In this document: positions 8,989-19,992 of the stretch, one piece after another
Position numbering within the stretch: position 1 is the first letter of the stretch
Layout: each line of letters opens with the position of its first letter
Assembly (NCBI GenBank): GCA_902525075.1
Contig: CABZFV010000004.1
Location: 1-64,000, forward strand
Reading direction: 5' to 3'
Length of the DNA: 64,000 bases
Source: an uncultured Prochlorococcus sp.
Lineage (GTDB): Bacteria; Cyanobacteriota; Cyanobacteriia; PCC-6307; Cyanobiaceae
The notes under the pieces: model-generated
Databases searched by the model: none
What the model saw: only the letters and a program-made list of their open reading frames with translations
What the model was told of the DNA's origin: nothing
Position numbers and translations under genes: made by a program

Positions 8989-9933
8989 ATGCCAGAATTA
9001 CCATTTACACTCGACCAATTAAGAATATTAAAAGCTATAGCAGCTCAAGGAAGTTTTAAAAAAGCTGCAGATCTCTTATACGTAACCCAACCTGCCGTAA
9101 GTTTACAAATACAAAATTTAGAAAAACAACTTGAAATCACAATTTTCGACAGAGGTGGTAGGAAGGCTCTATTGACTGAAGCAGGGAGACTATTACTTGA
9201 ATATTGTGAACGAATTTTGAATCAATGCGACGAAGCTTGCAAAGCTATTGAAGATTTAAATAGCTTAAAAGGTGGTACTCTTGTCATTGGAGCGAGCCAA
9301 ACAACGGGTACCTATTTAATGCCGAGAATGATAGGACTATTCAGACAAAAATACCCAGATGTATCCGTTCAACTTCAAGTCCACAGTACGAGAAGAACTG
9401 GTTGGAGTGTGGCCAATGGACAAATTGACTTAGCCATTATTGGTGGACAATTACCTGGAGATTTGGAAAATTTGCTACAAGTAATTCCATATGCCACTGA
9501 TGAATTGGCATTAGTTTTACCATCTAAACATCCACTTTCGATCAAAAAGGAGCTTCTAAAAGAAGACTTATACAAATTAAATTTTGTTACATTAGACTCA
9601 CAATCTACAACAAGAAAAGTTGTAGACAAACTTCTCCAAGATTCTGGGCTTGATATTCAAAGATTAAAAATTGAGATGGAACTTAACTCTCTTGAAGCAA
9701 TCAAGAATGCAGTTCAATCAGGTTTAGGAGCTTCCTTTTTGCCTGTTGTTTCTATTGAAAGAGAATTATCTGCTGGAACAATCCACAAAGCATTCGTTGC
9801 TGATTTAGAGGTAAAAAGAGAACTTAAATTAATTACTAATCCGTCAAGATATACATCAAGAGCATCAGAAGTATTTAAAAAAAACATTCTCCCACAATTT
9901 GCTAGTTTAGAAAGCCCTTTGAGGCATATATAA
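8989..9933 (+). CDS. rbcR: LysR-type regulator, RbcR/Ycf30-like
   Basis: A 314-residue LysR protein. The N-terminal winged HTH reads [20 protein letters not shown], then [20 protein letters not shown], followed by the linker helix and a substrate-binding domain ([19 protein letters not shown]). This N-terminus is characteristic of cyanobacterial and plastid RbcR/Ycf30, regulators of RuBisCO and carbon-concentrating genes that respond to photorespiratory or carbon metabolites. Paralogues CmpR and NdhR are close relatives, so the name is a best fit. Its start is just downstream of two inverted repeats that may be its own operator. Confidence 0.88.
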   Translation: MPELPFTLDQLRILKAIAAQGSFKKAADLLYVTQPAVSLQIQNLEKQLEITIFDRGGRKALLTEAGRLLLEYCERILNQCDEACKAIEDLNSLKGGTLVIGASQTTGTYLMPRMIGLFRQKYPDVSVQLQVHSTRRTGWSVANGQIDLAIIGGQLPGDLENLLQVIPYATDELALVLPSKHPLSIKKELLKEDLYKLNFVTLDSQSTTRKVVDKLLQDSGLDIQRLKIEMELNSLEAIKNAVQSGLGASFLPVVSIERELSAGTIHKAFVADLEVKRELKLITNPSRYTSRASEVFKKNILPQFASLESPLRHI

Positions 9934-9939
9934 TTTCGA

Positions 9940-10563
9940 TCAAAACTGAATTGCTTCTCTGTTAATACCTACCCCACCGTCTTCAGCTTGTCCATCACCT
10001 TTTATTATAAATTTATTTTCATTTACATCGGTCTGATAAACGCACTTAACTATTGGCTTATCTCTTATAGAACCAATATAAGCAAAAGTATTCATCCTTT
10101 GCTTACATTCTCTTACATCTTCATTACTAATTGCGCCCTCTTTTTGTAGCACTGTCCAATTCTCTCTTCTAATAACACAGCCCGGCTGAAGAGCTGGTTG
10201 CGTTACAAAACTCGTAGATGGATTCAGAGTCGTATACATTTCAACATCAATTACAAAAGCACTAGCTCCCCATTGTCTGCAAAATTCAGGATCTGGTACA
10301 GCCATATCTAATTGTTGTTGACTTGCTATATTTCCCTGCCCGCCATCAGTTGTACTTGTGATAGCGCTCCCGATACCAACTCCTAATATTAAAACTCCAG
10401 CAAGTACGGCAATGGTTCCTGTACTAAAGTTGATCTTTTGTTCAGAAGAAGCAGGCAATCTATTGCTTCTTTGACCATACGGATCCATGTCCTTTGGATT
10501 TGGTGGATAATAACTTCTATTTGAGCCTCTTCTAGGCCTTCTATTTGAGGATGATCTATTCAC
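9940..10563 (-). CDS. DUF3172 single-TM protein
   Basis: A 207-residue protein with a basic, Ser/Arg/Tyr-rich N-terminus of about 45 residues, one TM helix ([20 protein letters not shown]) and a C-terminal globular domain with several cysteines ([31 protein letters not shown]). This is the cyanobacterial DUF3172 family of unknown role; the layout suggests a cytoplasmic tail and a lumenal or periplasmic domain where the cysteines could be oxidised. Its ATG overlaps the ndhM stop by four bases, so it is co-transcribed with ndhM. It may be linked to thylakoid complexes by association only. Confidence 0.8.
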   Translation of the reverse strand: MNRSSSNRRPRRGSNRSYYPPNPKDMDPYGQRSNRLPASSEQKINFSTGTIAVLAGVLILGVGIGSAITSTTDGGQGNIASQQQLDMAVPDPEFCRQWGASAFVIDVEMYTTLNPSTSFVTQPALQPGCVIRRENWTVLQKEGAISNEDVRECKQRMNTFAYIGSIRDKPIVKCVYQTDVNENKFIIKGDGQAEDGGVGINREAIQF

Positions 10564-10907
10564 AGCACTTCATTTGTCTTTGGTAAACCCATTGAATAAT
10601 TCATTACTCTACAATCAGGGTTATAGCTAAGCTCACCATCTTGAAGCAAAAACTTAATCAAACCTTCAATTTCTGATCCTATTTTTCGAAGTTCATAATC
10701 ATCTAAATCCTTTCCGGCTCTCTCTTTTATTAATTCATTGAATTTTTCTTTTATTTTGTTTAGAGAATCTTCTTTCCAAATAAATTCGTTATCAGGATCT
10801 AAATCAAGAGTTAGTTTATTGGGATGAAACTTTAATTTCTCATCTACCACTTCGGCAGTAAAAATCCTTACATGCCTAGTAGTCGATTTTAAAAGCATTT
10901 TTTCCAT
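10560..10907 (-). CDS. ndhM: NDH-1 subunit M
   Basis: A 115-residue soluble subunit of the cyanobacterial/chloroplast NDH-1 complex. The start [20 protein letters not shown] and the ending [19 protein letters not shown] are the recognisable NdhM blocks. NdhM sits on the stromal side of the hydrophilic arm and is needed for its assembly and ferredoxin binding. It is first in a two-gene unit with the DUF3172 gene and is divergent from pds. Length matches other picocyanobacterial NdhM. Confidence 0.93.
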   Translation of the reverse strand: MEKMLLKSTTRHVRIFTAEVVDEKLKFHPNKLTLDLDPDNEFIWKEDSLNKIKEKFNELIKERAGKDLDDYELRKIGSEIEGLIKFLLQDGELSYNPDCRVMNYSMGLPKTNEVL

Positions 10908-10955
10908 AATTTTACAAAATAATCAACGAAAAAAACTATTATGTTCTAACTTTAA

Positions 10956-12398
<1,443 letters not shown>

Positions 12399-12438
12399 GA
12401 TTTACATTCCAGTAATTTAAAAATTCATCTAAAACTTT

Positions 12439-13347
12439 TTGAAAAATTCAATTTCTCAACTAGATCAAGCATACGAGATATGCCGCAAAGAAACCCAAAA
12501 ATGGGCTAAAACATTTTACTTGGGAACCCTTCTGCTACCTGTAGAGAAAAGAAAAGCTATTTGGGCTATTTATGTTTGGTGTAGAAGAACAGATGAAATA
12601 ATGGATAGCTTAGAAGCTTCAACTAAATCGCAAGATGAACTTGCAGAAAATTTAAATGCATGGGAAGAAAATACAAAAAATGTTTTTAAAGGCAACATTA
12701 AATCGGAATTAGATGCTGTTCTACTAGACACCATCGAAAAATATCCACAAAGTATTGAACCTTATCTAGACATGATAGATGGCCAGAGAATGGATCTTAA
12801 TAAATTTAGATACAAAGATTTTGATGAATTAAAACTCTATTGTTATAGAGTCGCAGGGACTGTTGGTTTGATGACTCAGAATGTCATGGGGATTGATAGT
12901 GCTTACACATCCGCTCCATGGAGTGCCAAACCTGACCCCTCAGAAGCCGCTATAGCTTTAGGCATAGCTAATCAATTAACCAATATATTAAGAGATGTCG
13001 GCGAAGATAGGCAAAGAGGTAGAATTTATCTTCCTCAACAAGATATTGAAAAATTTAATTATTCTGAAGAAAAACTTTTAAAAGGTGAAATAAACAAACA
13101 ATGGAAAGCACTAATGAAATTTCAATTAACCAGGGCTCGCGATTGGTTCCAGAAATCTGAAGATGGAATCAAATGGTTATCATCTGACGCAAGATGGCCT
13201 GTTTGGACATCCTTACGTCTTTACAGAGGGATATTAGATTCTATAGAAAGGCTAGACTATGATGTCTTTAATAATAGAGCTTTTGTAAAAAATTCAGTAA
13301 AAGCTTTTGAAATTCCTATATCTTTTTTAATTTCTCGAATTAAATGA
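12439..13347 (+). CDS. crtB: phytoene synthase
   Basis: A 302-residue head-to-head prenyl synthase that condenses two geranylgeranyl-PP. Both aspartate-rich Mg-diphosphate motifs are present: RRTDEIMD at residues 50-56 and NILRDVGEDRQRGRIYLP in the second half. The frame opens with TTG at 12439 and lacks a clear Shine-Dalgarno; no ATG is available before the first conserved block, so TTG is likely. Follows pds in an operon. The stop abuts the stop of the convergent RRM gene. Confidence 0.95.
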   Translation: MKNSISQLDQAYEICRKETQKWAKTFYLGTLLLPVEKRKAIWAIYVWCRRTDEIMDSLEASTKSQDELAENLNAWEENTKNVFKGNIKSELDAVLLDTIEKYPQSIEPYLDMIDGQRMDLNKFRYKDFDELKLYCYRVAGTVGLMTQNVMGIDSAYTSAPWSAKPDPSEAAIALGIANQLTNILRDVGEDRQRGRIYLPQQDIEKFNYSEEKLLKGEINKQWKALMKFQLTRARDWFQKSEDGIKWLSSDARWPVWTSLRLYRGILDSIERLDYDVFNNRAFVKNSVKAFEIPISFLISRIK

Positions 13348-13767
13348 CTAAGCAGGAGTCTTCTGATTAGCCAACAAATCTTTTAATTTAGATAGTTCTC
13401 CTGCCCATCTTGGATCAGGAGCTTCTAGATTAGGAGCATCACTATGAACTATTTTCTTAAAGTCTTTCCTCTTCTTATTCTTATTTAATTTTCCACTATT
13501 TCTTTTATTTGAAGCAGAATCTTTCTTTTCTGATAGCTCTACTCTTAATTTAGAACCATTAAATTCAAAACCATTTAATTTTTGAATTAATAAATTAGCA
13601 TTATCTTGATTATTAGAAGTCGCAAACCCAAACCCCCTGCATTCCTTAGTTTCCTTATCTAAAACTGCTTTAAATCTAATCGATTCAGAAACTGACTTTA
13701 AAAGTGTATCAAATTCTTTTGGATTAAATCCTTGTGGTAAGTTGCCAATGTAAATGCGAATACTCAT
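13348..13767 (-). CDS. RRM-type RNA-binding protein
   Basis: A 139-residue protein with one RNA recognition motif: RNP-2 IYIGNLP (residues 4-10) and RNP-1 like CRGFGFATS near residue 45. A lysine/asparagine-rich tail follows and ends with a Trp-containing segment (DPRWAGELSKL). Cyanobacterial Rbp proteins usually have a glycine-rich or short tail and are linked to cold response or mRNA targeting to thylakoids; this one has a long basic tail instead. It is convergent with crtB with no bases between the stops. Confidence 0.9.
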   Translation of the reverse strand: MSIRIYIGNLPQGFNPKEFDTLLKSVSESIRFKAVLDKETKECRGFGFATSNNQDNANLLIQKLNGFEFNGSKLRVELSEKKDSASNKRNSGKLNKNKKRKDFKKIVHSDAPNLEAPDPRWAGELSKLKDLLANQKTPA

Positions 13768-13825
13768 AAATTTTTAAAAATGATTTTGAAGTCTGAACTT
13801 CTAAACAAAACTAAGCTATGTGTAT

Positions 13826-15043
13826 TTAATCACATTTTGGCGCATTTTGTTCAATCCATCGCTTTGCTTTATAAATAGCTTCATCAAAATTATTCAATCT
13901 CTTATATGCAAGTTCTTTAGAAAGATACTGTAAAAGCTCTCCCAAGATAGGTCCATCCTTGATTTCCAAATTTTTTTTAATTACATCACCATTAACTAAG
14001 TTTGAGGGATGAAATAATTTATCATCCTTGTCACGCCATCTATGAAGCCAATCTAATTGTAAGTTTTGAGGTAAATAAAAAATAAAAGACGGCAGAAACA
14101 TTTCTAATTCTTGATGTAATTTAAATCTGTCACATTCATCTAACTGAGCGATATTTTTGTTTTTCAAGAAAAGGTGCCATTTTCGCAATAACTCAGTTTT
14201 TGCAATATCAGCTTTACTAAATTTCAGTTTCTCTAAAGTTACAACATCTAAGATTTGAGCAATAAAAAATGATGGTAAATATTTTTCTTTTTCTTCCTGA
14301 TCAAGTACTCCATAATTAATTTTCTCTAAATCCAAAAAAAAAGAATCTTCAAATAAATTTTCAGTATCAAATATATTTAATTTTTTTATCAACAATACTG
14401 CATCAAGAGAATTTGCTCCGTTTACTATTTTCTGTATTTCATAAGTAATTCTCTCTTTTGCGACAAGATATAAGCTCCCTTTATTTTTTTTTATTAAATC
14501 AAGTAATTTTAAATCAATTTTAAAATTCAATTCTGAAACAAATCGTAAACATCTTAAAATTCGTAAAGGATCATTTAATAAATTGTTTTCAGAATGAGTT
14601 CTAAGCAAAGAAATCTCAAGATCTTTAAGACCATTTGATGGATCAAACAAACTCTTCTTATCAAATAAAAAAGCAATTGAATTGATCGAAAAGTCCCTAG
14701 AACATAAATCTCCTTCTATGGAAGATGAAACTTGATTAGCAATATCAATATAAATATTATTAAGAATAATTCTTACTACTTCTCTCTTTTTATCTAAAAT
14801 TATAAATTTTGATCCAATATTATCTGCAATCTTTTTACCAATTTCAATTGCATTTAAAGGTACCACAATATCAACATCTAACTTTTCAGTTTTTCTTCCC
14901 AAAATAATATCTCTTATATAACCACCAACCAAATATGATGCTTTAGGTAAAAAACCCAAGATTAAATCCAAATTATGAAATTTTATACTTGTTTCTATTT
15001 CATCAATTATTAGTGTATGATCTGTGTGAAAGCTATTTTTCAT
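13826..15043 (-). CDS. CCA-adding enzyme / poly(A) polymerase family
   Basis: A 405-residue class II nucleotidyltransferase with the active-site block SYLVGGYIRDIILGRKTEKL and the catalytic DVDIV aspartates just after it, then the RDFSINSIAF motif and the DPLRILRCLRF motif of the tRNA-binding neck. The enzyme adds or repairs the 3' CCA of tRNA, or adds poly(A); the two activities cannot be separated by sequence in this family. Length is typical for bacterial members without an HD domain. Divergent from ycf34 with only about 14 bases between starts. Confidence 0.9.
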   Translation of the reverse strand: MKNSFHTDHTLIIDEIETSIKFHNLDLILGFLPKASYLVGGYIRDIILGRKTEKLDVDIVVPLNAIEIGKKIADNIGSKFIILDKKREVVRIILNNIYIDIANQVSSSIEGDLCSRDFSINSIAFLFDKKSLFDPSNGLKDLEISLLRTHSENNLLNDPLRILRCLRFVSELNFKIDLKLLDLIKKNKGSLYLVAKERITYEIQKIVNGANSLDAVLLIKKLNIFDTENLFEDSFFLDLEKINYGVLDQEEKEKYLPSFFIAQILDVVTLEKLKFSKADIAKTELLRKWHLFLKNKNIAQLDECDRFKLHQELEMFLPSFIFYLPQNLQLDWLHRWRDKDDKLFHPSNLVNGDVIKKNLEIKDGPILGELLQYLSKELAYKRLNNFDEAIYKAKRWIEQNAPKCD

Positions 15044-15057
15044 ATTATTTATTTATT

Positions 15058-15309
15058 ATGTGCATTTGCATCAACTGTAAATGGGTTGATAGATGTATCA
15101 CATATCATGATGTTGAGAATAATCATGGTGTGGATCATATTTGTGATCTACCCGATTTTAAAGCAAAAAAACCATTCATTCATGTCAATATAGTTAAAGA
15201 TAATAATGGTGATTATAAAACTGATTGGGATGTTCAATCTTGTGAAAGTTTTGAAAATGAATTTGGTAAATGGTCTAAGTTTAATCCAGGTTTGGAATTA
15301 CCTGTTTAA
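15058..15309 (+). CDS. ycf34: Ycf34, Fe-S cluster protein
   Basis: An 83-residue protein beginning MCICINCKWVDRC, with the cysteine cluster C2, C4, C7 and C13 that characterises Ycf34 of cyanobacteria and algal plastids. Ycf34 has been reported as an Fe-S protein affecting photosynthetic electron flow in Synechocystis. I start it at ATG 15058, since the in-frame extension to 14989 overlaps the CCA gene start and is not conserved-looking. It precedes tsaB by nine bases on the same strand. Confidence 0.88.
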   Translation: MCICINCKWVDRCITYHDVENNHGVDHICDLPDFKAKKPFIHVNIVKDNNGDYKTDWDVQSCESFENEFGKWSKFNPGLELPV

Positions 15310-15318
15310 AGGTAATAG

Positions 15319-15972
15319 ATGACAAATAAACTCAATCACGGAGAAAATTACTCTACATTAGTGATTCATAGCGCAGATAATTCTTTTGGCTTTGGGTATA
15401 GAAAAAACAATGACCTAAAATCTGATGAATTATTTATAAAGAAATTTGATAATGACCTATGCAACAACTTAATAAATGATCTTAACAAATTCATTTCCAA
15501 AGAAAATTTACAAAAAATAAATAAGTTATCTGTCAGCATAGGGCCAGCAAATTTTAATGCTTCACGACTAATTGTAGTTTTAGCAAGAACTATCTCACAA
15601 CAAATAAATTGCCCTTTAGACAGTTTTAGTTCATTTGAAATAATGGCGAAAAGAATTGCATCAAAAAATAATATCTTAAAAAACAAAAAATCATTCTGGA
15701 TTTTCAAGAAGTTAAAACGAAAGGGTTTTATTGCAGGTAAATATGAAATTTGTGGTAACGAAAAAAACTCCACGGATCTAATCATTCAAGAAACAACTTT
15801 ACCAAAAGTTGTCAAAAAACTTGATAGTAAAGAACTTTCTTTTGAAGCTACTTATGATGATAAAAAAGATTTGAAAGAACTATTAGATTTATCAAATAAA
15901 AATTTATTAAATTCAAATATAGATTCCTGGAGAAAAGTTTTACCTCTTTACCCTATTTCTCCAATTAACTAA
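15319..15972 (+). CDS. tsaB: TsaB-like tRNA t6A biosynthesis protein
   Basis: A 217-residue divergent member of the TsaB/YeaZ family. The diagnostic block SVSIGPANFNASRLIVVLAR corresponds to the GPGSFTGLRIG loop of TsaB, and the N-terminus (YSTLVIHSADNSFGFGYR) to the DTS start. TsaB pairs with TsaD, TsaE and TsaC for threonylcarbamoyladenosine formation at position 37 of ANN-decoding tRNAs. Divergence is high, so the assignment leans on this loop and length. A good AAAGG lies before the ATG. The 3' end nearly meets plsC. Confidence 0.75.
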   Translation: MTNKLNHGENYSTLVIHSADNSFGFGYRKNNDLKSDELFIKKFDNDLCNNLINDLNKFISKENLQKINKLSVSIGPANFNASRLIVVLARTISQQINCPLDSFSSFEIMAKRIASKNNILKNKKSFWIFKKLKRKGFIAGKYEICGNEKNSTDLIIQETTLPKVVKKLDSKELSFEATYDDKKDLKELLDLSNKNLLNSNIDSWRKVLPLYPISPIN

Positions 15973-15976
15973 ATAT

Positions 15977-16597
15977 TCATCCAATCAAATTATTTATTTT
16001 ATCTTGAAGGTGCACTGTTACAGAATTAAGATCATGTCTTGATGAACTTTGTGGAGGTTGAACAGGTTTCCCCACTTTAATAACTATTTTTGAAAACAAA
16101 GGAATAAAGCATCTAAATCTTATTAGTCTATGTGAATTAACTATTGCAACAGGCAATAATAATTTTTGATTTTTAAAGGCTAATAATGCTGCACCTTGTT
16201 TGGGCTTATTCACTCGACCATTTTTTTGACGAGTGCCATCAATAAAAATTCCAATACAATTATCATCTGATAATTTCTTACATGCTGTTTTAATTGTGTT
16301 TTTATCAGCAATTCCTCTTTTTACAGGATACGCTCCACAAGCCTTGATAATAAAGCCGAGGAAAGGAATTCTAAAAAGCTCTGCCTTGGCCATAAAAGAT
16401 ATATTACGTCCAAGGGCATGTCCTAACAAAGGAGGGTCAAGTAAAGAACCATGATTAGAAACCATGATAAAGGAATCTTTTTGCGGAATATTGTCTCTAC
16501 CTATTAAATAACCTTTAAATACAAATTTATAAATAGGAAATACCAAAAGCTTGCTAACTAATTCATAGATTAATTTTTGAATAGTATGATTTTTCAT
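15977..16597 (-). CDS. plsC: 1-acyl-sn-glycerol-3-phosphate acyltransferase
   Basis: A 206-residue membrane-associated acyltransferase making phosphatidic acid from lysophosphatidic acid. The HX4D motif NHGSLLDP has His49 and Asp54, and FIDGTRQKNG replaces the usual EGTR with DGTR. It lies six bases downstream of fabD, in the run plsX, fabH, fabD, plsC on the minus strand, so glycerolipid and fatty-acid initiation genes sit together. Short length is usual for cyanobacterial PlsC. Confidence 0.92.
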   Translation of the reverse strand: MKNHTIQKLIYELVSKLLVFPIYKFVFKGYLIGRDNIPQKDSFIMVSNHGSLLDPPLLGHALGRNISFMAKAELFRIPFLGFIIKACGAYPVKRGIADKNTIKTACKKLSDDNCIGIFIDGTRQKNGRVNKPKQGAALLAFKNQKLLLPVAIVNSHRLIRFRCFIPLFSKIVIKVGKPVQPPQSSSRHDLNSVTVHLQDKINNLIG

Positions 16598-16602
16598 GCA
16601 AA

Positions 16603-17499
16603 TTAATAAGATATTTGATCGGAAGATGAAACTTGAGAAATTTTTACATCTTTAAGATGTCTTTTTCCTAAACCGCTTAGTACATTAGAAGGGCCAATTT
16701 CGACAATATGAAGATCACTATCTTTTGCCATTAAATCCATAGTTTCTCGCCACCTCACTCCATTACACATTTGCTTTTCTAATCTAATTTTAAGCTCGTT
16801 TGGATCGCTACACAGTGAAGGGTCATAATTACTTATTACAGGGAAAGAGGGATTGTTAAATTTAATCTTTTTTAAATACTCACAAAATTTTGATGAAGGT
16901 TCATTCATAAATGGCGAATGAAATGCTCCTGAAACATTTAATTTCAAGAATCTTTTACAAGCAATTTCTTTCGATAAATTATCTAAGGCTTCAGTAGATC
17001 CTGATAAGACAACTTGAGAAGAGCTATTATCATTAGCAATGACAATATCATCAATTTTTTGCACTAATAAATCAAGTTGATTTCTATCAAAACCAATTAC
17101 TGCTGCCATTGATCCTTTCCCAGCATTGACCATTAATTGAGACCTTTCTTTTATAAGAGAAACACAATCTTCGAATGAAAAAACATCTGCACAATATAAT
17201 GCAGTGATTTCTCCTAGACTGTGCCCAGCAACATAAGTAGGTTTAAATCCATTTTCCTTTAATGCATCTAATAAAATTGATTCAACTAAAAAAAGACAAA
17301 TTTGTGTATTTCTTGTGTTATTCAGATCAATAAGAGGATTTGTTGGATCAGAATTTAACTCACAAATTTCAAATAAATTCCTCTCAAATATTTCAGATGC
17401 ATAACTAAACCTCTCTTTTGTGTTGGGCAAAGTTTCAATTTGTTTTGCCATTCCAATTTTTTGTGAACCCTGTCCAGGGAATACCCATGCAACTGTCAT
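16603..17499 (-). CDS. fabD: malonyl-CoA:ACP transacylase
   Basis: A 298-residue enzyme with the N-terminal VFPGQGSQKIGM block and the active-site GHSLGE serine at residue 94; a histidine in GAFHSPFM completes the dyad. It loads malonyl groups on ACP for chain elongation. It overlaps neither neighbour and is 13 bases after fabH. Normal length, no oddities. Confidence 0.96.
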   Translation of the reverse strand: MTVAWVFPGQGSQKIGMAKQIETLPNTKERFSYASEIFERNLFEICELNSDPTNPLIDLNNTRNTQICLFLVESILLDALKENGFKPTYVAGHSLGEITALYCADVFSFEDCVSLIKERSQLMVNAGKGSMAAVIGFDRNQLDLLVQKIDDIVIANDNSSSQVVLSGSTEALDNLSKEIACKRFLKLNVSGAFHSPFMNEPSSKFCEYLKKIKFNNPSFPVISNYDPSLCSDPNELKIRLEKQMCNGVRWRETMDLMAKDSDLHIVEIGPSNVLSGLGKRHLKDVKISQVSSSDQISY

Positions 17500-17512
17500 A
17501 ATGCTCCTTTTT

Positions 17513-18520
17513 TTAGCCCCATTTAATTAGGGCTGCACCCCAACTTAACCCAGCGCCAAAACCACTTGTGGCAATAATATCATTTTGTTTAATTCTATTA
17601 TTTCTAATTGCCTCATCCATCACTAGTGGAATTGTTGCTGCTGAAGTATTTCCATATTTTTCTAAATTGCTTAGAATTTTTTCTCCAGGAATTTTTAATC
17701 TATCTCCTACAGAATCTAATATCCTTTGATTAGCTTGATGCAATACAAGCCAATCAACTTCATTGGAAGTATAATTCATTTTTTTGAACAACTTTTCAAG
17801 AATTATCGGAACTTCTCTAACTGCAAATTTATACACTTCCTGACCATTCATCTGAATTGGAGAAAAAGCTCCACTTAAAAAATCAATATTATCAATTATT
17901 GAATCTTTTCTATTTTTTGATGAGAGATTAAGAAAAGAACCCCTTTCTCCGTCAGTTCTCATATCAAAACCAATTAAATTATCACATTCATTAGTGGCTT
18001 CAATTGCTAATGCACCTGCACCATCTCCAAATAGAATGCAACTTCTTCTATCATTCCAGTCAACAAAGCTTGATAGTTGGTCTGCTCCTATAACAATAGC
18101 TCTTTTAAAACTACCCCCTTTTAAAAATTGTGAGGCTGTAATCAAGGCAAATAAGAACCCACTACATGCTGCAGTTAAATCGAAAGCCACAGCATTAGCT
18201 GCCCCTAATTTAGCTTGAATGGATGGCGCTGATCCAAATAAATCATGCGGAGTAGAAGTTGCTAAAACAATCAAATCAATTGTTTTCATATCCCAATTAG
18301 CCATTTCTATAGCAGTTTGAGCTGCCTTATAGCCCATCTCAGTAACATTATCTTCCAAGCTAGATATTCTTCTCTCAGAAATACCCGTTCTAGATTTTAT
18401 CCATTCATTACTTGTATCAACCTTTTGACTGATTTTTTGATTAGTAAGAATTTGATCAGGTACATAACTTCCGCTCCCCTTGAATGATACTCCAATCTGA
18501 TTAAAATTTATTTCTTCCAA
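17513..18520 (-). CDS. fabH: beta-ketoacyl-ACP synthase III
   Basis: A 335-residue thiolase-fold enzyme starting fatty-acid synthesis from acetyl-CoA and malonyl-ACP. The triad is visible: Cys in DLTAACSGFLFAL, His in LVLHQANQRI and Asn in KYGNTSAATIP. It lies between plsX and fabD on the minus strand, 53 bases after plsX. Normal length. Confidence 0.97.
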   Translation of the reverse strand: MEEINFNQIGVSFKGSGSYVPDQILTNQKISQKVDTSNEWIKSRTGISERRISSLEDNVTEMGYKAAQTAIEMANWDMKTIDLIVLATSTPHDLFGSAPSIQAKLGAANAVAFDLTAACSGFLFALITASQFLKGGSFKRAIVIGADQLSSFVDWNDRRSCILFGDGAGALAIEATNECDNLIGFDMRTDGERGSFLNLSSKNRKDSIIDNIDFLSGAFSPIQMNGQEVYKFAVREVPIILEKLFKKMNYTSNEVDWLVLHQANQRILDSVGDRLKIPGEKILSNLEKYGNTSAATIPLVMDEAIRNNRIKQNDIIATSGFGAGLSWGAALIKWG

Positions 18521-18573
18521 AAGAGTTTTTTAGTTACTTATATTAGTCAAACATAAATTTGACTCAATATGTT

Positions 18574-19992
18574 TTATGAATTTAAAACTTGAAGCTTTTG
18601 CAGTTGATTCAAATTATCCATAACTCCATGATTCACTGCGGAGTGAGCCAAGCGAAGAGCACTAACTACTGATAAAGATTTACTACTTCCATGACCAATA
18701 ACGCAAATTCCATTTACCCCAAGTAATAATGCTCCGCCATGTTCAGCATGATCTAACCTTTTCTTAATTCTGAGAAGATTACTTTTTAAAAAAGCTGAAC
18801 CAACTTTCCCCCGCCTTCCACGTGGCAGCTCAGATCTCAAAATATCTAATAAAACTCCTCCCACAGATTCAAGAAATTTCAATAGTATATTTCCAGTAAA
18901 TCCATCACAAACCACTACGTCGAAACTACCTGATAATACATCTCGTCCTTCACAATTACCTCCAAAATCAAAACTTTTTTCAGAAGATAATAATTCAAAT
19001 GTTTTAAGGGATAAATCATTACCTTTGCATTCTTCTTCTCCAATATTTAAAAGGCCAATTCTTGGTTTTTTTACTTGTAAGACATCTTTTGCATAAATGT
19101 TCCCTAAAAGTGCAAATTGATGCAGATAAGATGGCTTACAATCAGTATTAGCGCCAACATCTAAAACTAATACCGGGCGAGTTTGATCCCTTGTTGGAAA
19201 TAATGCTCCTATAGCTGGTCTATCAATCCCTTTTAATCTTCCAATTCTAAATATGGCAGAAGCCATCATGGCGCCTGAATTACCAGCTGAGTAGACAGCT
19301 TCAGCTTTATTATTTCTCACTAAATCCATCGCAACGTTTATACTTGCATTTTTCCTTTTTCTAACTGCAGTAGCTTCTTCATTCATCCCAATAGGCTCTC
19401 CGCTATCAATTAATTCAAGACGATTATTATCAATTTCATTTTCTAATAATTCTAATAAACCAGTTTTTTCTGCTGCATCTTTAACTTTTTCAATTTTGCC
19501 GACAAACTTTATATTTATTGGGAATCTACTTATTGCTTCGAGGCAACCCTCAAGAATTGGACCAGGGGCATAATCTCCACCCATACCATCAACTGCGATC
19601 CAAATTCTTCTGGGTTGAGATTCCTCCACCCTATCTAAAATATTATCGTTATTTTGCAACCTTTTTAATGGATCAAAAACTAGTGGCTGTAATGTATTTT
19701 TAGCTAGTGAACTAGCATTTAAAACAACACTACTAGCAGTATTCACAACAGATTCAGCGCTTGACACTACATTACCAGCAACATTACCTGCAACATTACT
19801 CGCCACATTACTAGCTGTGCTCACGACAGAACCAGCACCAGAAACTACATTACCCGCCACATTACTAGCCGTTGCCGCAGAACTCGCAGCAGTATCAACT
19901 ATAGAAGTCACAGCCGAATTTCTTTTGTACCAAATAACTAATCTTCTAATAGCTCTGGGCTTGTTAATTTTTTGCGCTGTTTCTTTCCCCAT
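18574..19992 (-). CDS. plsX: phosphate acyltransferase PlsX with repetitive N-terminal arm
   Basis: The C-terminal 343 residues are a standard PlsX (start RRIWIAVDGMGGDYAPGP near residue 128, later AVYSAGNSGAMMASA and VCDGFTGNILLK), the enzyme that makes acyl-phosphate from acyl-ACP for phosphatidic acid synthesis. The first 127 residues are extra: a basic start (INKPRAIRRLVIWYKR) and then a low-complexity Ala/Val/Ser/Asn run (about residues 34-98) of SNVA/GNVA units, with no charge except one Glu, then a linker. The arm is encoded by 12-bp tandem repeats. It is most likely an alpha-helical, membrane-seeking segment, which is inference. ATG 19992 abuts the rpaB stop. Confidence 0.93.
   Translation of the reverse strand: MGKETAQKINKPRAIRRLVIWYKRNSAVTSIVDTAASSAATASNVAGNVVSGAGSVVSTASNVASNVAGNVAGNVVSSAESVVNTASSVVLNASSLAKNTLQPLVFDPLKRLQNNDNILDRVEESQPRRIWIAVDGMGGDYAPGPILEGCLEAISRFPINIKFVGKIEKVKDAAEKTGLLELLENEIDNNRLELIDSGEPIGMNEEATAVRKRKNASINVAMDLVRNNKAEAVYSAGNSGAMMASAIFRIGRLKGIDRPAIGALFPTRDQTRPVLVLDVGANTDCKPSYLHQFALLGNIYAKDVLQVKKPRIGLLNIGEEECKGNDLSLKTFELLSSEKSFDFGGNCEGRDVLSGSFDVVVCDGFTGNILLKFLESVGGVLLDILRSELPRGRRGKVGSAFLKSNLLRIKKRLDHAEHGGALLLGVNGICVIGHGSSKSLSVVSALRLAHSAVNHGVMDNLNQLQKLQVLNS
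19769..19870 (-). repeat. 12-bp tandem repeats inside the PlsX N-terminal arm
   Basis: On the plus strand four units in a row (19769-19780, 19781-19792, 19793-19804, 19805-19816) follow ACATTACNNGCN; two more units lie at 19847-19858 and 19859-19870. Each unit is four codons, so loss or gain of units keeps the frame and changes the arm by four residues. The 30-base gap between the clusters carries degenerate copies. Local GC is higher than in the neighbouring coding DNA. Confidence 0.9.

Noticed and set aside
16233-16454. Plus-strand frame within plsC
   Set aside because: Antisense shadow of a well-supported gene.
19769-19870. CRISPR-like array
   Set aside because: Twelve-base in-frame units without spacers, inside a coding gene, and no cas genes.
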